A stretch of 22,140 nucleotides of DNA from Methanosalsum sp. (GCA_007127385.1 SKZM01000204.1:1-22140), one strand, 5' to 3'; shown: positions 1-7,190, numbered from the stretch's first letter. Translations and numbers: made by a program. Notes: a model not told the origin generated them from the letters alone.

Positions 1-180
1 CAGCTTCAGGAAATTGAGGTCAATGAACCACTGATACTGGTAGGCGGTTCTTCTCTCATTGAAGGGATACCCCGTGCACTGGGTGATCTGCTCAAGATCG
101 ATGTTCTTGTACCTCCCAACTCACATCTGATAGGTGCTGTAGGAGCGGCACTTCTTGCATCGGGTTTTGTGGAGGACTGA
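1..180 (+). CDS. mmp15: Methanogenesis marker protein 15, C-terminal end (partial)
   Basis: The window opens inside a reading frame whose last 59 residues are visible, ending in TGA. The readable part contains [12 protein letters not shown] and, near the end, [14 protein letters not shown]. This is the glycine-rich closing part of an ASKHA-fold ATPase of the BadF/BcrA/HgdC activator type, the family to which methanogenesis marker 15 belongs. The mmp15 assignment rests mainly on the genes that follow directly (mmp17, mmp7), since this order is common in methanogens. The gene runs into mmp17 with only 4 bases between stop and next start, and its last codons carry the ribosome binding site of mmp17. 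Members of the activator family couple ATP to electron transfer; a role in methyl-coenzyme M reductase maturation is inferred. The start and any Fe-S cysteines lie outside the window. Confidence 0.7.
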   Translation, partial: QLQEIEVNEPLILVGGSSLIEGIPRALGDLLKIDVLVPPNSHLIGAVGAALLASGFVED

Positions 181-184
181 TTCT

Positions 185-799
185 ATGGATGTCCTTGAAG
201 AATTTATTGTGGAATCTGCAATTGATTCTGAAGCCCGTAGCTACAGAATGATACTTGAAGATATTATATCAGACCTGAACCTTGTAAATGGCATTGGAAG
301 ACTATACGTATCCATTAGACCCGAGGATTCTGTTTTTCAGATGGCGATTGTTCTGAGAAAAAGTTTTTCTCCTGTAAAGGTCTCTGATTTTTCCACTCTT
401 GATACAACAATTTCAGATGAAAAAGGGGTGCTCATCAAACTGGACACTGAAAAATATCTCCCGGAACTGCTGGGGAACCTATGGGAGAAATATCAGCGCC
501 CAAATGTTCTCCAGCCAGAGCGCAGAACTCTGAAAATACTGTGTGATGACCCGGAAAGTGAAATCGATGTGATAGCTGATATGGTTGTGGACGATCCTCA
601 AAAGACGCTCCAGTCAAAACTTGCAGAGATGGCAATAAGGGCAGCTCCTGAAGGTTTCAGGGTACGTTATCACCACTTCCAGGATAACCACTTCATATTT
701 GTTGCAAGTGAAGAAGTGATGCAGGATAAGTGGATCGAGCAGGCCCATGAAATGCTAGCAAAGATCATTGGAGGCGATAGTAATGTCCAGGGTCCTTGA
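185..799 (+). CDS. mmp17: Methanogenesis marker protein 17
   Basis: A 204-residue soluble protein. I chose the ATG at 185 rather than an in-frame ATG at 155 because GGAGG at 171-175 sits 9 bases before it and because the earlier ATG lies inside mmp15. The body has an ExxIxDLNLVNxIxRLYVxIRPED pattern near residues 25-48 and a C-terminal block (RAAPEGFRVRYHH) that I associate with the marker 17 family; length fits (about 185-205). Mmp17 has been reported as a subunit of the ATP-driven complex that activates methyl-coenzyme M reductase, together with McrC, Mmp3, Mmp7 and component A2. Only one cysteine is visible (C120), so any metal cluster would have to be shared with a partner. The gene is flanked by mmp15 and mmp7 and overlaps mmp7 by 17 bases, implying translational coupling. 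The main alternative is marker protein 5, which is normally shorter (about 140 residues). Confidence 0.78.
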   Translation: MDVLEEFIVESAIDSEARSYRMILEDIISDLNLVNGIGRLYVSIRPEDSVFQMAIVLRKSFSPVKVSDFSTLDTTISDEKGVLIKLDTEKYLPELLGNLWEKYQRPNVLQPERRTLKILCDDPESEIDVIADMVVDDPQKTLQSKLAEMAIRAAPEGFRVRYHHFQDNHFIFVASEEVMQDKWIEQAHEMLAKIIGGDSNVQGP

Positions 800-1718
800 A
801 CCATATATCTATGAAGGCGGTATTCACAAGCATGGCCTGATCCTTGAGCTTCTGGAGGATATTGGTGGGTATCTTGTACAGAAAACACCGGCAGCAACCG
901 AAGTTACACTCATAATGTTTATTCCAAAAGAAGATGTGCCCCTGATGGAGGACCTTGCTGGAAACCTTCTTGGCAAGCTCACAAAAGCTCCTCTGACAGG
1001 GGTTGAGATAGCAGTTGTATCTCCCACTCTTGCATATCACCATCTTCCGCATTCGGCCTGTGATATTGCTGAACATCTCAGAAGAGATGGTGCCAACACC
1101 AATATGATTGGACTTGCCAGGGGTATGGGGCGAAGGGTTGCAATGCTTAATGACTATGAGAGAAAACTGATCAATGAACATGATATTGCACTCTACTCTT
1201 TTGGAATATTCCGTGACTGTATTATGAACAAAAAGACTCGCTTATTTGAAGGGATCGAAATACCGGTTGTTGTGACCGGCGGCCCTGGACTTTCAACAGA
1301 AGATGTACCAGGAGCCGATCTATATATTGGCAATATTGGACGTATTCCTCATCGTATGCGTAAAAGTGAGGAACTCAATGCACTTGATGTGATGAACAAA
1401 AAGGTGGGTGAACTGGTTGATCGTGTCAGGGAAGATCTCTCAAAGGATCCTCCTGTATTTCTCGCAGCAAGGGTCATGAAAGAAATACAGGATCAGGTAC
1501 CGGACATCTCAAACGTGCTCACACCCTCTCCTATCACACTCCAGCTTAACGGACTCAGAGTAAAGCTTCCCTATGACCAGTATCATGAAAAAATCGAGAA
1601 TATAGAATTTGATGAGGGTTTCAGGCTGTCGGAAGTTGCTGATATCACTCCTTCGATGATGAAAAATTATATATTAATAAAGATCAAAAATAAATCTGAT
1701 ACAGGATTTCCCATCTGA
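783..1718 (+). CDS. mmp7: Methanogenesis marker protein 7
   Basis: A 311-residue protein starting at ATG 783, preceded by GGAGG at 771-775 (7-base spacing); the in-frame ATG at 768 lies before that site and is less likely. The sequence contains YEGGIHKHGLILELLEDIGG near the start, a central run with HSACDIAEHLRRDG, GLARGMGRRVAMLNDYE and LYSFGIFRDC, and later VVVTGGPGL and LYIGNIGRIPHRMR. This matches the marker 7 family in length (about 305) and style. Two cysteines, C93 and C146, are the only thiol ligands. Mmp7 belongs to the reported activation complex of methyl-coenzyme M reductase. It is the last gene of the mmp15-mmp17-mmp7 string; its TGA lies inside a 16-base palindrome. Products are cytosolic. 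Confidence 0.85.
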   Translation: MSRVLEPYIYEGGIHKHGLILELLEDIGGYLVQKTPAATEVTLIMFIPKEDVPLMEDLAGNLLGKLTKAPLTGVEIAVVSPTLAYHHLPHSACDIAEHLRRDGANTNMIGLARGMGRRVAMLNDYERKLINEHDIALYSFGIFRDCIMNKKTRLFEGIEIPVVVTGGPGLSTEDVPGADLYIGNIGRIPHRMRKSEELNALDVMNKKVGELVDRVREDLSKDPPVFLAARVMKEIQDQVPDISNVLTPSPITLQLNGLRVKLPYDQYHEKIENIEFDEGFRLSEVADITPSMMKNYILIKIKNKSDTGFPI

Positions 1719-1730
1719 TCAGGTGATCAG
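1715..1730. repeat. 16-base palindrome over the mmp7 stop codon
   Basis: CTGATCAGGTGATCAG is a perfect inverted repeat (7-base arms, GG centre) that includes the TGA stop of mmp7. No T-tract follows directly. It may be a weak hairpin marking the end of the mmp transcript or a protein site in front of the AhpD-like gene; the function is not shown by sequence. Confidence 0.5.
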
Positions 1731-1758
1731 AAGATGTTTATTATAGGGGCTATGTTTC

Positions 1759-2217
1759 ATGGATACTGAAAAAATAAAAGAGGTTCTGGAAGAAGAACCT
1801 GAAGAAGCTGTGTCTCACCTGCTTGAAGATATTGAGGACTGGTATGGTGAGATTCCATATATCTTGAACTTCATGAAGGATAAACCAGAACTCTTTATCC
1901 CGAAGGTTATGTATGATAATTCTATAATGCGTGAATTTAAACGCCTGGATCCAAAAACGATTGAAATGATCTGTATTGGCGTATCTTCTGCACTCCGGTG
2001 TGAGCACTGCCTTAAAATGCATATAAAGGTTGCCAGAAGACTTGGAATTAAAAAGGAAGAGATATTCGATGCTGTCCTTATCGGAGGTACCCTTTCCAAT
2101 GCAGCTGTTCTTGCAGAAGGGACAAGGGCAATTGATCATATTTTTGATAATGGTGAAAATAGCTGTGATGAAACATGTGAGGTCTGTAATATTTCAGACC
2201 CCGAAAAAAAAGAATAA
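1759..2217 (+). CDS. AhpD-like / carboxymuconolactone decarboxylase family protein
   Basis: A 152-residue protein. Residues 30-130 form the helical AhpD/CMD core: WYGEIPYILNFM, then a redox motif RCEHCLKMH with C81, C84 and H88, followed by AVLIGGTLSNAAVL. In AhpD-type proteins the CxxC and histidine carry out thiol-disulfide or peroxide-linked reduction, so an oxidative-stress or thiol redox role is likely; the true substrate is unknown. The last 22 residues carry three more cysteines (C136, C140, C143; CxxxCxxC), an unusual tail that could bind a metal or Fe-S cluster or serve as a second thiol relay. The ATG at 1759 follows GGGG by about 9 bases; a second ATG at 1752 is out of frame. It lies 40 bases after mmp7 and ends 6 bases from the convergent protease gene. 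Confidence 0.85.
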   Translation: MDTEKIKEVLEEEPEEAVSHLLEDIEDWYGEIPYILNFMKDKPELFIPKVMYDNSIMREFKRLDPKTIEMICIGVSSALRCEHCLKMHIKVARRLGIKKEEIFDAVLIGGTLSNAAVLAEGTRAIDHIFDNGENSCDETCEVCNISDPEKKE

Positions 2218-2223
2218 GTGCTT

Positions 2224-3117
2224 TTACAGAATTGGTGTTCCTGCAATAAGCGATCCTAAAATATAGCCTGCAATTACTCCGGTGTTTAAAAAGGGAAGGC
2301 CTGCATGGGGTTTTCCTTTCATGACAAGAACTGTGAGTATCAGATAAGCTACTAATGTTCCAATCATTGCTCCGATTACTGGATATGGAATTCCTGGATG
2401 ATCCACAAATATGTACGCTGAGACCACCAGTATTGTAGGGATTACTGCATCTCCAAGCCCCATAAAGAATACCTCATCTGATTTTCTGGTTTCCGCTGTT
2501 TCATTTCTGAAAGAATAGTTTAACCTTTTTGGTATCACAAACATTATCGGCAGCTTCATATCTATTGCCCCGTCAGCTAGATTGAGCATATGTTTTGTCC
2601 TGTATACCGAGATCGCGTCATATACTGCCAGTATTACAAGAAGGATTATAACCGGTATTATTGCAAGTGAGATCCCAAATATTGCACTTGCACCTGCTGC
2701 AATCACAAGTCCTACAATATCGATCACATACCATTCCGGGAATGCATAGAGCAAGCCTGTCAATAATAATGCTACAGCTGCTGCTATCATCAGGCCTGTT
2801 GTCGGAGCAATAGCTGTCATGGAAAGGATGACATAGGTTACAAAGTACAGTGTTGACATTACAGCCAGGAGAATTATTGCCTGAATTATCCACTGCATGT
2901 TCTTTTTGATTGACAGAAGAATGATTCCTGTAAATACCAGTATCAGGACGATATAGTATAGGGGATTTGCTGCAGATTCCGGATCTTCAAATGCCTGCAT
3001 TTCTCCTATTTCCATAGGTATTGCCAATGTTATGGCAAGAATCTGTACAAGAAGCAGGATGCATGCCATTGCTATGATTGGTATATACTCGTTATATAAT
3101 TTTTCTCTGGAAGTCAA
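2224..3117 (-). CDS. Presenilin-like (A22) intramembrane aspartyl protease
   Basis: A 297-residue protein with about nine hydrophobic membrane segments. It has the signature of the presenilin/signal peptide peptidase family: YD at 166-167 (LAVYDAISVY), GLGD at 220-223 (FFMGLGDAVIP), so D167 and D223 are the catalytic pair, and GLPFLN at 273-278 in place of the PAL motif. Archaeal homologues cut membrane-spanning substrates within the bilayer. The frame begins at TTG 3117, immediately after an in-frame stop; no ATG is found before residue 17, where a start would cut into the first membrane segment. A TATA-like box at 3150-3159 would start transcription close to 3130, giving a very short leader. 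Substrates are unknown. It is convergent with the AhpD-like gene and divergent from a small membrane protein. Confidence 0.85.
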   Translation of the reverse strand: MTSREKLYNEYIPIIAMACILLLVQILAITLAIPMEIGEMQAFEDPESAANPLYYIVLILVFTGIILLSIKKNMQWIIQAIILLAVMSTLYFVTYVILSMTAIAPTTGLMIAAAVALLLTGLLYAFPEWYVIDIVGLVIAAGASAIFGISLAIIPVIILLVILAVYDAISVYRTKHMLNLADGAIDMKLPIMFVIPKRLNYSFRNETAETRKSDEVFFMGLGDAVIPTILVVSAYIFVDHPGIPYPVIGAMIGTLVAYLILTVLVMKGKPHAGLPFLNTGVIAGYILGSLIAGTPIL

Positions 3118-3149
3118 TTATTTTTCCCCGGTGGTACATATCACTATTA

Positions 3150-3159
3150 TCTTATAAAA
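3150..3159 (-). promoter_or_regulatory. TATA box for the presenilin-like protease
   Basis: On the minus strand this reads TTTTATAAGA, about 25 bases ahead of position 3130 and about 35 bases before the TTG start, fitting an archaeal TBP site with a short leader. Confidence 0.45.
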
Positions 3160-3170
3160 CATATTCAGGT

Positions 3171-3225
3171 TTAGGAACTATTAGGAAACCATGGTATATA
3201 TCAGCACGTTATATAACCATATGGT
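3171..3225. repeat. Cluster of short direct and inverted repeats between divergent genes
   Basis: TTAGGAA occurs at 3171 and 3181, exactly 10 bases apart. ACCATGGT (3188-3195), GTTATATAAC (3208-3217) and ACCATATGGT (3216-3225) are palindromes, the last two overlapping by two bases. They lie upstream of the TATA boxes of both divergent membrane-protein genes, a typical place for a regulator site. No factor can be named. Confidence 0.4.
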
Positions 3226-3240
3226 ATTCAGGTATCGCAA

Positions 3241-3250
3241 TATTTATTTA
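3241..3250 (+). promoter_or_regulatory. TATA box for the small membrane protein gene
   Basis: TATTTATTTA would place the transcript start near 3270, just upstream of the ribosome binding site GAGGAG at 3273-3278 and the ATG at 3284. Confidence 0.45.
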
Positions 3251-3283
3251 TGCATGTAAATTAGATACCAGAGAGGAGATATA

Positions 3284-3607
3284 ATGGAAGCACGTGATAT
3301 AATTTTTTCAATTGTAATGGTTGTATCTACTTTTGTACTCACTTACGAATGGCTGAGTCGATTCCATGCAAATTATTCAAATGCACTGATCATTCTCTCA
3401 GCGGTAGTGCTTGTAGGTTCACTTGCTGCAATGATATTGTCAGTGGATATGAGACTTCGTAAAATCGACCAGAAACTGGAAGATAAAGAACGCTCGACCA
3501 GAATCAATATTCAAAGTGTTGAGGATAACATGGAAAAACGTATGGATGACGTAATGAACAAAATGGATGAAACAGTTGAAACATTCAACAGGAGAACATA
3601 CCGCTAA
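3284..3607 (+). CDS. Small membrane protein with C-terminal coiled coil (unknown function)
   Basis: A 107-residue protein of no family I recognise. Two hydrophobic segments, about residues 5-25 and 33-55, form a hairpin in the membrane with the short loop FHANYSN between them. Residues 58-102 are highly charged with a heptad-like pattern (RLRKIDQKLEDKERS, then SVEDNMEKRMDDVMNKMDETVE), predicting a cytoplasmic coiled coil that would oligomerise or bind a partner. The start is well supported by AGAGGAGAT directly before ATG 3284 and a TATA box at 3241-3250. It is transcribed divergently from the presenilin-like protease; a shared promoter region suggests but does not prove linked function. It ends before a hairpin at 3698-3717. 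Confidence 0.75.
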   Translation: MEARDIIFSIVMVVSTFVLTYEWLSRFHANYSNALIILSAVVLVGSLAAMILSVDMRLRKIDQKLEDKERSTRINIQSVEDNMEKRMDDVMNKMDETVETFNRRTYR

Positions 3608-3697
3608 GATGGTCTGCTTGCTGCCTTGAACCATATTCAGATAGATTATAGACAGCAGTAATTCTTTTTTGATGCTCATCAATGATACAGGTCCCTT

Positions 3698-3717
3698 TTC
3701 AGACATGCCTGTCTGAA
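3698..3717. terminator. Hairpin between convergent genes
   Basis: TTCAGACA, a TGCC loop, then TGTCTGAA form an 8-base perfect stem between the small membrane protein (+) and the convergent hypothetical gene (-). There is no strong U-tract on either side, so a terminator role is only likely from position. The 157-base gap (3608-3764) holds nothing else I recognise. Confidence 0.4.
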
Positions 3718-3764
3718 TATACTTTAGTCAAAGTTTGGATATTTGTAAAAATATTCTGTTATGG

Positions 3765-4133
3765 TCAGGCAAAGGCCTGTATGATCATCTTCTGAAGACC
3801 TGTTATTATATGATGTGCATCTTCTACGCTGACAGCTCTTCTGATATCTATTCTGCCGTTTCTGTAGAGCAGTATTGTCTTTTCTTTCCATTCAAATCTT
3901 GCAACACCAAGCTTTGCAGAACATCTAAGATCTGATATTTGTCCGTCTTCAACCATTTTAGTCAGGATACTGCACAGGGCATCCATCGTGAATGGATGAC
4001 TGAACCTAGACTCTGCAATATACCTGTCAGGTTCATCGATACATGGTCTTGCAAGTTTGATCTCTTCATGGCTGATGGAACTATTTTTCATAATAATCCA
4101 GAGTGTGTTAATTTCAAAGGGTATTCTATTCAA
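3765..4133 (-). CDS. Conserved-looking hypothetical protein (unknown function)
   Basis: A 122-residue soluble protein that I cannot place in a named family. The C-terminal half reads like a small alpha/beta domain: LRCSAKLGVARFEWKEK then ILLYRNGRIDIRRA and VEDAHHIITGLQKMI. The N-terminal half contains FSHPFTMDALCSIL. There are three cysteines (in ARPCID, DALCS and LRCSA). The longest frame begins at TTG 4133; the first ATG is at 4091 (residue 15, MKNSSIS), and neither has a convincing ribosome binding site. The palindromic TATA at 4173-4182 would start a transcript near 4150 and so favours the longer form. Codon style matches the neighbours and the frame is clean, so I take it as real. It is divergent from the TrmO-like small gene. 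Confidence 0.65.
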   Translation of the reverse strand: MNRIPFEINTLWIIMKNSSISHEEIKLARPCIDEPDRYIAESRFSHPFTMDALCSILTKMVEDGQISDLRCSAKLGVARFEWKEKTILLYRNGRIDIRRAVSVEDAHHIITGLQKMIIQAFA

Positions 4134-4156
4134 CTTCTGTATTCTATTTAAGAACT

Positions 4157-4167
4157 GCTGATTCAGC
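4157..4167. repeat. Small palindrome beside the shared promoter
   Basis: GCTGATTCAGC (5-base arms around a single T) lies six bases from the palindromic TATA element, between two divergent genes. It could be an operator half or chance. Confidence 0.3.
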
Positions 4168-4172
4168 GAAAC

Positions 4173-4182
4173 ACATATATGT
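4173..4182. promoter_or_regulatory. Palindromic TATA element serving divergent genes
   Basis: ACATATATGT is its own reverse complement, so TBP could bind in either orientation. Rightward it predicts a start near 4203 (leader about 38 bases to ATG 4241); leftward a start near 4152 (leader about 18 bases to TTG 4133). Confidence 0.4.
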
Positions 4183-4240
4183 ATAGCTTGTTGTAGAGAT
4201 TAAATTATGGAACATCTTTTACTTTAGAGGGAGAGCGTAC

Positions 4241-4528
4241 ATGCGCATTAATTTAGAACCAATCGGTATTATCAAAAGAGCCGGTAAATATTCAGAGATA
4301 CTGATTTATTCTGAATTTGAGCAAATAATAAAAAACCTGCTCTCACAAAGTGGTAAGACATCTGCTAAAAAGAACCTGCTTGTAGTTCATACAAACAAAA
4401 ATAAGGGTGACTGTCATCAGGTTCAGATTACGAAAACAAAATTTATCAATTGTATGGGGAACATATTAAAGGTCAATAAGATCGATGCAAATGAAGATTC
4501 TGTAATTGACGTCAGGCTTGATGTTTAA
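4241..4528 (+). CDS. Small TrmO/UPF0066-like protein, lacking the cofactor region
   Basis: A 95-residue protein. Its start (LEPIGIIK) resembles the opening PIGxIxS strand of the TrmO/UPF0066 beta-barrel (tRNA N6-threonylcarbamoyladenosine methyltransferase), and its end (KVNKIDANEDSVIDVRL) resembles the family's VxGxDxxDGTPVLDIK closing strand. Between them the usual PRQ, HxH and SPFRPNPIG parts that bind S-adenosylmethionine and substrate are missing, and the protein is shorter than a normal TrmO domain (about 130-150). It is therefore probably not a methyltransferase by itself; it may bind RNA or a nucleotide, or pair with another subunit. The start is firm: AGAGGGAGAG ends 5-6 bases before ATG 4241. 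It stands between a divergent hypothetical gene and FEN-1, which has its own TATA box. The family link is inferred by eye. Confidence 0.6.
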   Translation: MRINLEPIGIIKRAGKYSEILIYSEFEQIIKNLLSQSGKTSAKKNLLVVHTNKNKGDCHQVQITKTKFINCMGNILKVNKIDANEDSVIDVRLDV

Positions 4529-4541
4529 CTTTTGCCTCTAA

Positions 4542-4552
4542 AATCCGGGAAA
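4542..4552 (+). repeat. Left copy of an 11-base repeat flanking the FEN-1 gene
   Basis: AATCCGGGAAA occurs here, before the FEN-1 promoter, and again at 5604-5614, one base after the FEN-1 stop. Same orientation; may be chance. Confidence 0.4.
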
Positions 4553-4560
4553 AAGAACTA

Positions 4561-4568
4561 TTATATAA
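4561..4568 (+). promoter_or_regulatory. TATA box for FEN-1; leaderless start predicted
   Basis: TTATATAA is centred about 26 bases before ATG 4590, so transcription should begin at or within a few bases of the start codon. No ribosome binding site precedes the ATG, in keeping with a leaderless mRNA. Confidence 0.6.
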
Positions 4569-4589
4569 ATTGCTGTCATTTTAGATATC

Positions 4590-5603
4590 ATGGGCACTGA
4601 CATTGGACTTCTTCTAAGCAGAAGAGAGGTGGAACTATCCGGTTTATCGAACAGGGTGGTAGCAGTTGATGCACATAATACGCTGTATCAGTTCTTAAGC
4701 ATTATAAGACAGCGTGACGGGACACCACTGATGGATTCTGGTGGAATGGTAACATCTCATCTCTCAGGAATACTGTATCGCTTCACAAACCTCATAGAAG
4801 AGGGGATTCGTCCTGTATTCGTATTTGATGGAACCCCACCTGACTTTAAATCAGAAACTCTGGATAAAAGAAGAAAGGTCCGGGAAACTGCACATGTCAG
4901 ATGGGATGAAGCCCGGGAAAAAGGCCTTGAAAAAGAAGCCTATAAATATGCACAGGCGTCTGTAAAACTAGATTCGTATATTGTCGAAAGCTCCAAGACC
5001 CTTCTCAGCATTATGGGCATACCCGTAGTACAGGCTCCCTGTGAAGGGGAAGCTCAGGCGGCATACATGGCTAAATCAGGTGATGCGAACTATGCCGCTT
5101 CCCAGGATTATGATTCCCTTCTGTTTGGTGCACCTTTTGTTATACGCAACATTGCAATAACAGGAAAAAGAAAACTGCCCGGTAAGGATGTCTATGTTGA
5201 TGTAAAGCCTGAGGTCATTGATCTTGAACATTCACTTGTCCAGATGGGTATAACTCATTCTCAACTTGTGGATATTGCCCTGTGTGTTGGCACTGATTAT
5301 AACCCCGGTCTGGAGAACATTGGTCCAAAAAGGGCACTTGAACTGGTCAAAAAGCATGGGGATATTGAATCTGTTCTCAGGGAACTGGGCAAGGAAATTG
5401 TTGACCCTGAAAAGATCCGGGATTTTTTCCTGAATCCCCCGGTTACAGATGAATATGACATTACCTGGCAAAAACCCGACCATGACCGTCTCATTGATTT
5501 TTTATGTAATGAACATGATTTTTCCAGGGAAAGAGTGACCAAAGCATGGGAGCGTATAATGGCAGTATCCGGATCTCAGCAGAAAACCCTTGATCAGTTC
5601 TAG
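4590..5603 (+). CDS. fen: Flap endonuclease 1 (FEN-1)
   Basis: A 337-residue full-length archaeal FEN-1, the structure-specific nuclease that removes 5' flaps during Okazaki fragment maturation and long-patch repair. The two-metal active site is complete: D27 (VVAVDAHN), D80 (VFVFDGTPP), E152 and E154 (CEGEAQ), D173 and D175 (SQDYDSLLF), and D236 (VGTDYNPG). The helix-hairpin-helix follows ([15 protein letters not shown]). The protein ends in QKTLDQF (331-337), a PIP box for binding PCNA. The start is set by the TATA box at 4561-4568, which predicts a leaderless transcript from ATG 4590. It is the only gene here ending in TAG; decoding that codon as pyrrolysine would add 13 residues up to TGA at 5640-5642 and bury the PIP box. 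Convergent with gpmI. Confidence 0.97.
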   Translation: MGTDIGLLLSRREVELSGLSNRVVAVDAHNTLYQFLSIIRQRDGTPLMDSGGMVTSHLSGILYRFTNLIEEGIRPVFVFDGTPPDFKSETLDKRRKVRETAHVRWDEAREKGLEKEAYKYAQASVKLDSYIVESSKTLLSIMGIPVVQAPCEGEAQAAYMAKSGDANYAASQDYDSLLFGAPFVIRNIAITGKRKLPGKDVYVDVKPEVIDLEHSLVQMGITHSQLVDIALCVGTDYNPGLENIGPKRALELVKKHGDIESVLRELGKEIVDPEKIRDFFLNPPVTDEYDITWQKPDHDRLIDFLCNEHDFSRERVTKAWERIMAVSGSQQKTLDQF

Positions 5604-5614
5604 AATCCGGGAAA
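5604..5614 (+). repeat. Right copy of the 11-base repeat flanking the FEN-1 gene
   Basis: AATCCGGGAAA, identical to 4542-4552. A T6 run at 5625-5630 follows and may help end the FEN-1 transcript, though it lies within the end of gpmI. Confidence 0.4.
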
Positions 5615-5621
5615 TATAATC

Positions 5622-7190
5622 TCATTTTTTCCTCAGAAGTGAAATGCCTGTCATTCTGGATGGCTTACTGATTCCAAGTATCTCCAGCATTGTGGGAGCG
5701 ATATCTGCAAGTTTTCCTTCGGCCAGGTCTGTACTTTTCATGTGTTTGTGTACGAAAATACAGGGGACCGGATTGGCAGTATGTGCTGTGTGCATTCTCT
5801 TACCTGATGGATCCAGCATCTGTTCCACATTTCCGTGATCAGATGTAATGATGGCACACCCACCTGAATTAAGTAGTGCACCAATAGTATCTCCCACACA
5901 TTCATCCACTGCCTCAACTGCAGAGACTGCAGCTTCAAATATGCCAGTATGGCCAACCATATCCATATTTGCATAATTGAGTATTATAACATCGTATTTA
6001 CCGGATTCTATTCTACTGATAACTTCCTCTTTAACCAGATATGCACTCATATCGGGCGTTAGATCATATGTGCTCACCTTTGGGGAAGGTATCAGGCACC
6101 TTTCTTCTCCTTCATATTTTCTTTCAACACCACCATTGAGGAAAAAAGTAACATGTGCATACTTTTCCGTTTCGGAGATTCGTAGCTGTCTGAGATGATG
6201 TTTGCTTATTGTCTCCCCAAGACCTTCCTGAATATCTTCAACAGAGAATGCAATACGTGCTTCCAGGTTTTTATCATATTCTGTCATGCAGACAAAATAT
6301 GTGTGTGGATGGGCCGTGCGGTGGAATTTATCAAAATCTCTATTCAGGAATGCATATGTAAGCTGTCTGGCCCTATCCGGCCTGAAATTGAAGAATATCA
6401 CAGAATCATTATCTTTGATGGTAGCTACAGGATGATCGTTCTCATCAGTTATTACGGTTGGTTTGACAAACTCATCGGTATCACCACGTATATAACTCTC
6501 CTCAACGGCTGTTGTGGCGTTTCGTGAATAATACTGACCTTTGCCAATTGTCAGTGCATCATATGCCTGAGCGGTACGCTCCCATCGCCTGTCCCGGTCC
6601 ATTGCATAATAGCGTCCGATAACAGTTGCAATTTTCCCCGAGCCTTTTCTGGCACAGAAATCTTGCAGTGCTCTGATATCATCAATACCTGCATTTGGTG
6701 AAACATCACGCCCATCGAGGAAAGGGTGGATATACAAATTTTCAATATTGTGCTGGTCTGCCAGTTCTATCAATGCTTCAAGATGCTTAATGTGGCTGTG
6801 TACTCCCCCATCGGAGACCAGTCCTATAAGATGAAGTGCAGAATCATGTTCTTTTACATTTTCTATTGCACCAAGGAATGCCTGGTTTGAATGGAAATCT
6901 CCGTTCTCTATGGACTTATTGATCAATGTAAGATCCTGATATACGATCCTCCCTGCACCAATATTGAGATGTCCGACCTCTGAATTTCCCATCTGACCTG
7001 GAGGCAGCCCAACCGCTTCTCCTGATGCCTGCAGCAGTGTGTGGGGATACTGTTTCATCAATCTGTCAAGATTCGGGGTATGGGCAGCTTTAAGGGCATT
7101 ACCCTGAAGTCTTTCTGAGTATCCCCATCCATCAAGTATCATCAGTAAGAGGGGCTTTATGTTCTCAGTAATTGGTTCTGAAGTGGTCAT
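5622..7190 (-). CDS. gpmI: 2,3-bisphosphoglycerate-independent phosphoglycerate mutase
   Basis: A 522-residue enzyme that interconverts 3- and 2-phosphoglycerate with two manganese ions, serving gluconeogenesis from acetyl-CoA and glycogen breakdown in methanogens. Landmarks are D20 in MILDGWGYS, the phosphoserine nucleophile S70 in [63 protein letters not shown] and the metal motif SDHGNVEQM near the end. The length is near the bacterial-type GpmI (about 510), unlike the shorter archaeal ApgM. The ATG at 7190 gives about 12 more residues before the [10 protein letters not shown] strand than usual; no ribosome binding site is clear, so a start at residue 17 is ruled out only by loss of that first strand. 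It lies 111 bases downstream of purH on the same strand, with a T-rich stretch between them that may hold its own promoter. Confidence 0.95.
   Translation of the reverse strand: MTTSEPITENIKPLLLMILDGWGYSERLQGNALKAAHTPNLDRLMKQYPHTLLQASGEAVGLPPGQMGNSEVGHLNIGAGRIVYQDLTLINKSIENGDFHSNQAFLGAIENVKEHDSALHLIGLVSDGGVHSHIKHLEALIELADQHNIENLYIHPFLDGRDVSPNAGIDDIRALQDFCARKGSGKIATVIGRYYAMDRDRRWERTAQAYDALTIGKGQYYSRNATTAVEESYIRGDTDEFVKPTVITDENDHPVATIKDNDSVIFFNFRPDRARQLTYAFLNRDFDKFHRTAHPHTYFVCMTEYDKNLEARIAFSVEDIQEGLGETISKHHLRQLRISETEKYAHVTFFLNGGVERKYEGEERCLIPSPKVSTYDLTPDMSAYLVKEEVISRIESGKYDVIILNYANMDMVGHTGIFEAAVSAVEAVDECVGDTIGALLNSGGCAIITSDHGNVEQMLDPSGKRMHTAHTANPVPCIFVHKHMKSTDLAEGKLADIAPTMLEILGISKPSRMTGISLLRKK

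Noticed and set aside
765..1181. 138-residue minus-strand open frame
   Set aside because: Antisense to mmp7, with no motif and no start signals.
3171..3187. TTAGGAA copies as the start of a CRISPR or tandem array
   Set aside because: Only two 7-base copies exist and their spacing is one DNA turn, which fits a protein site at best.
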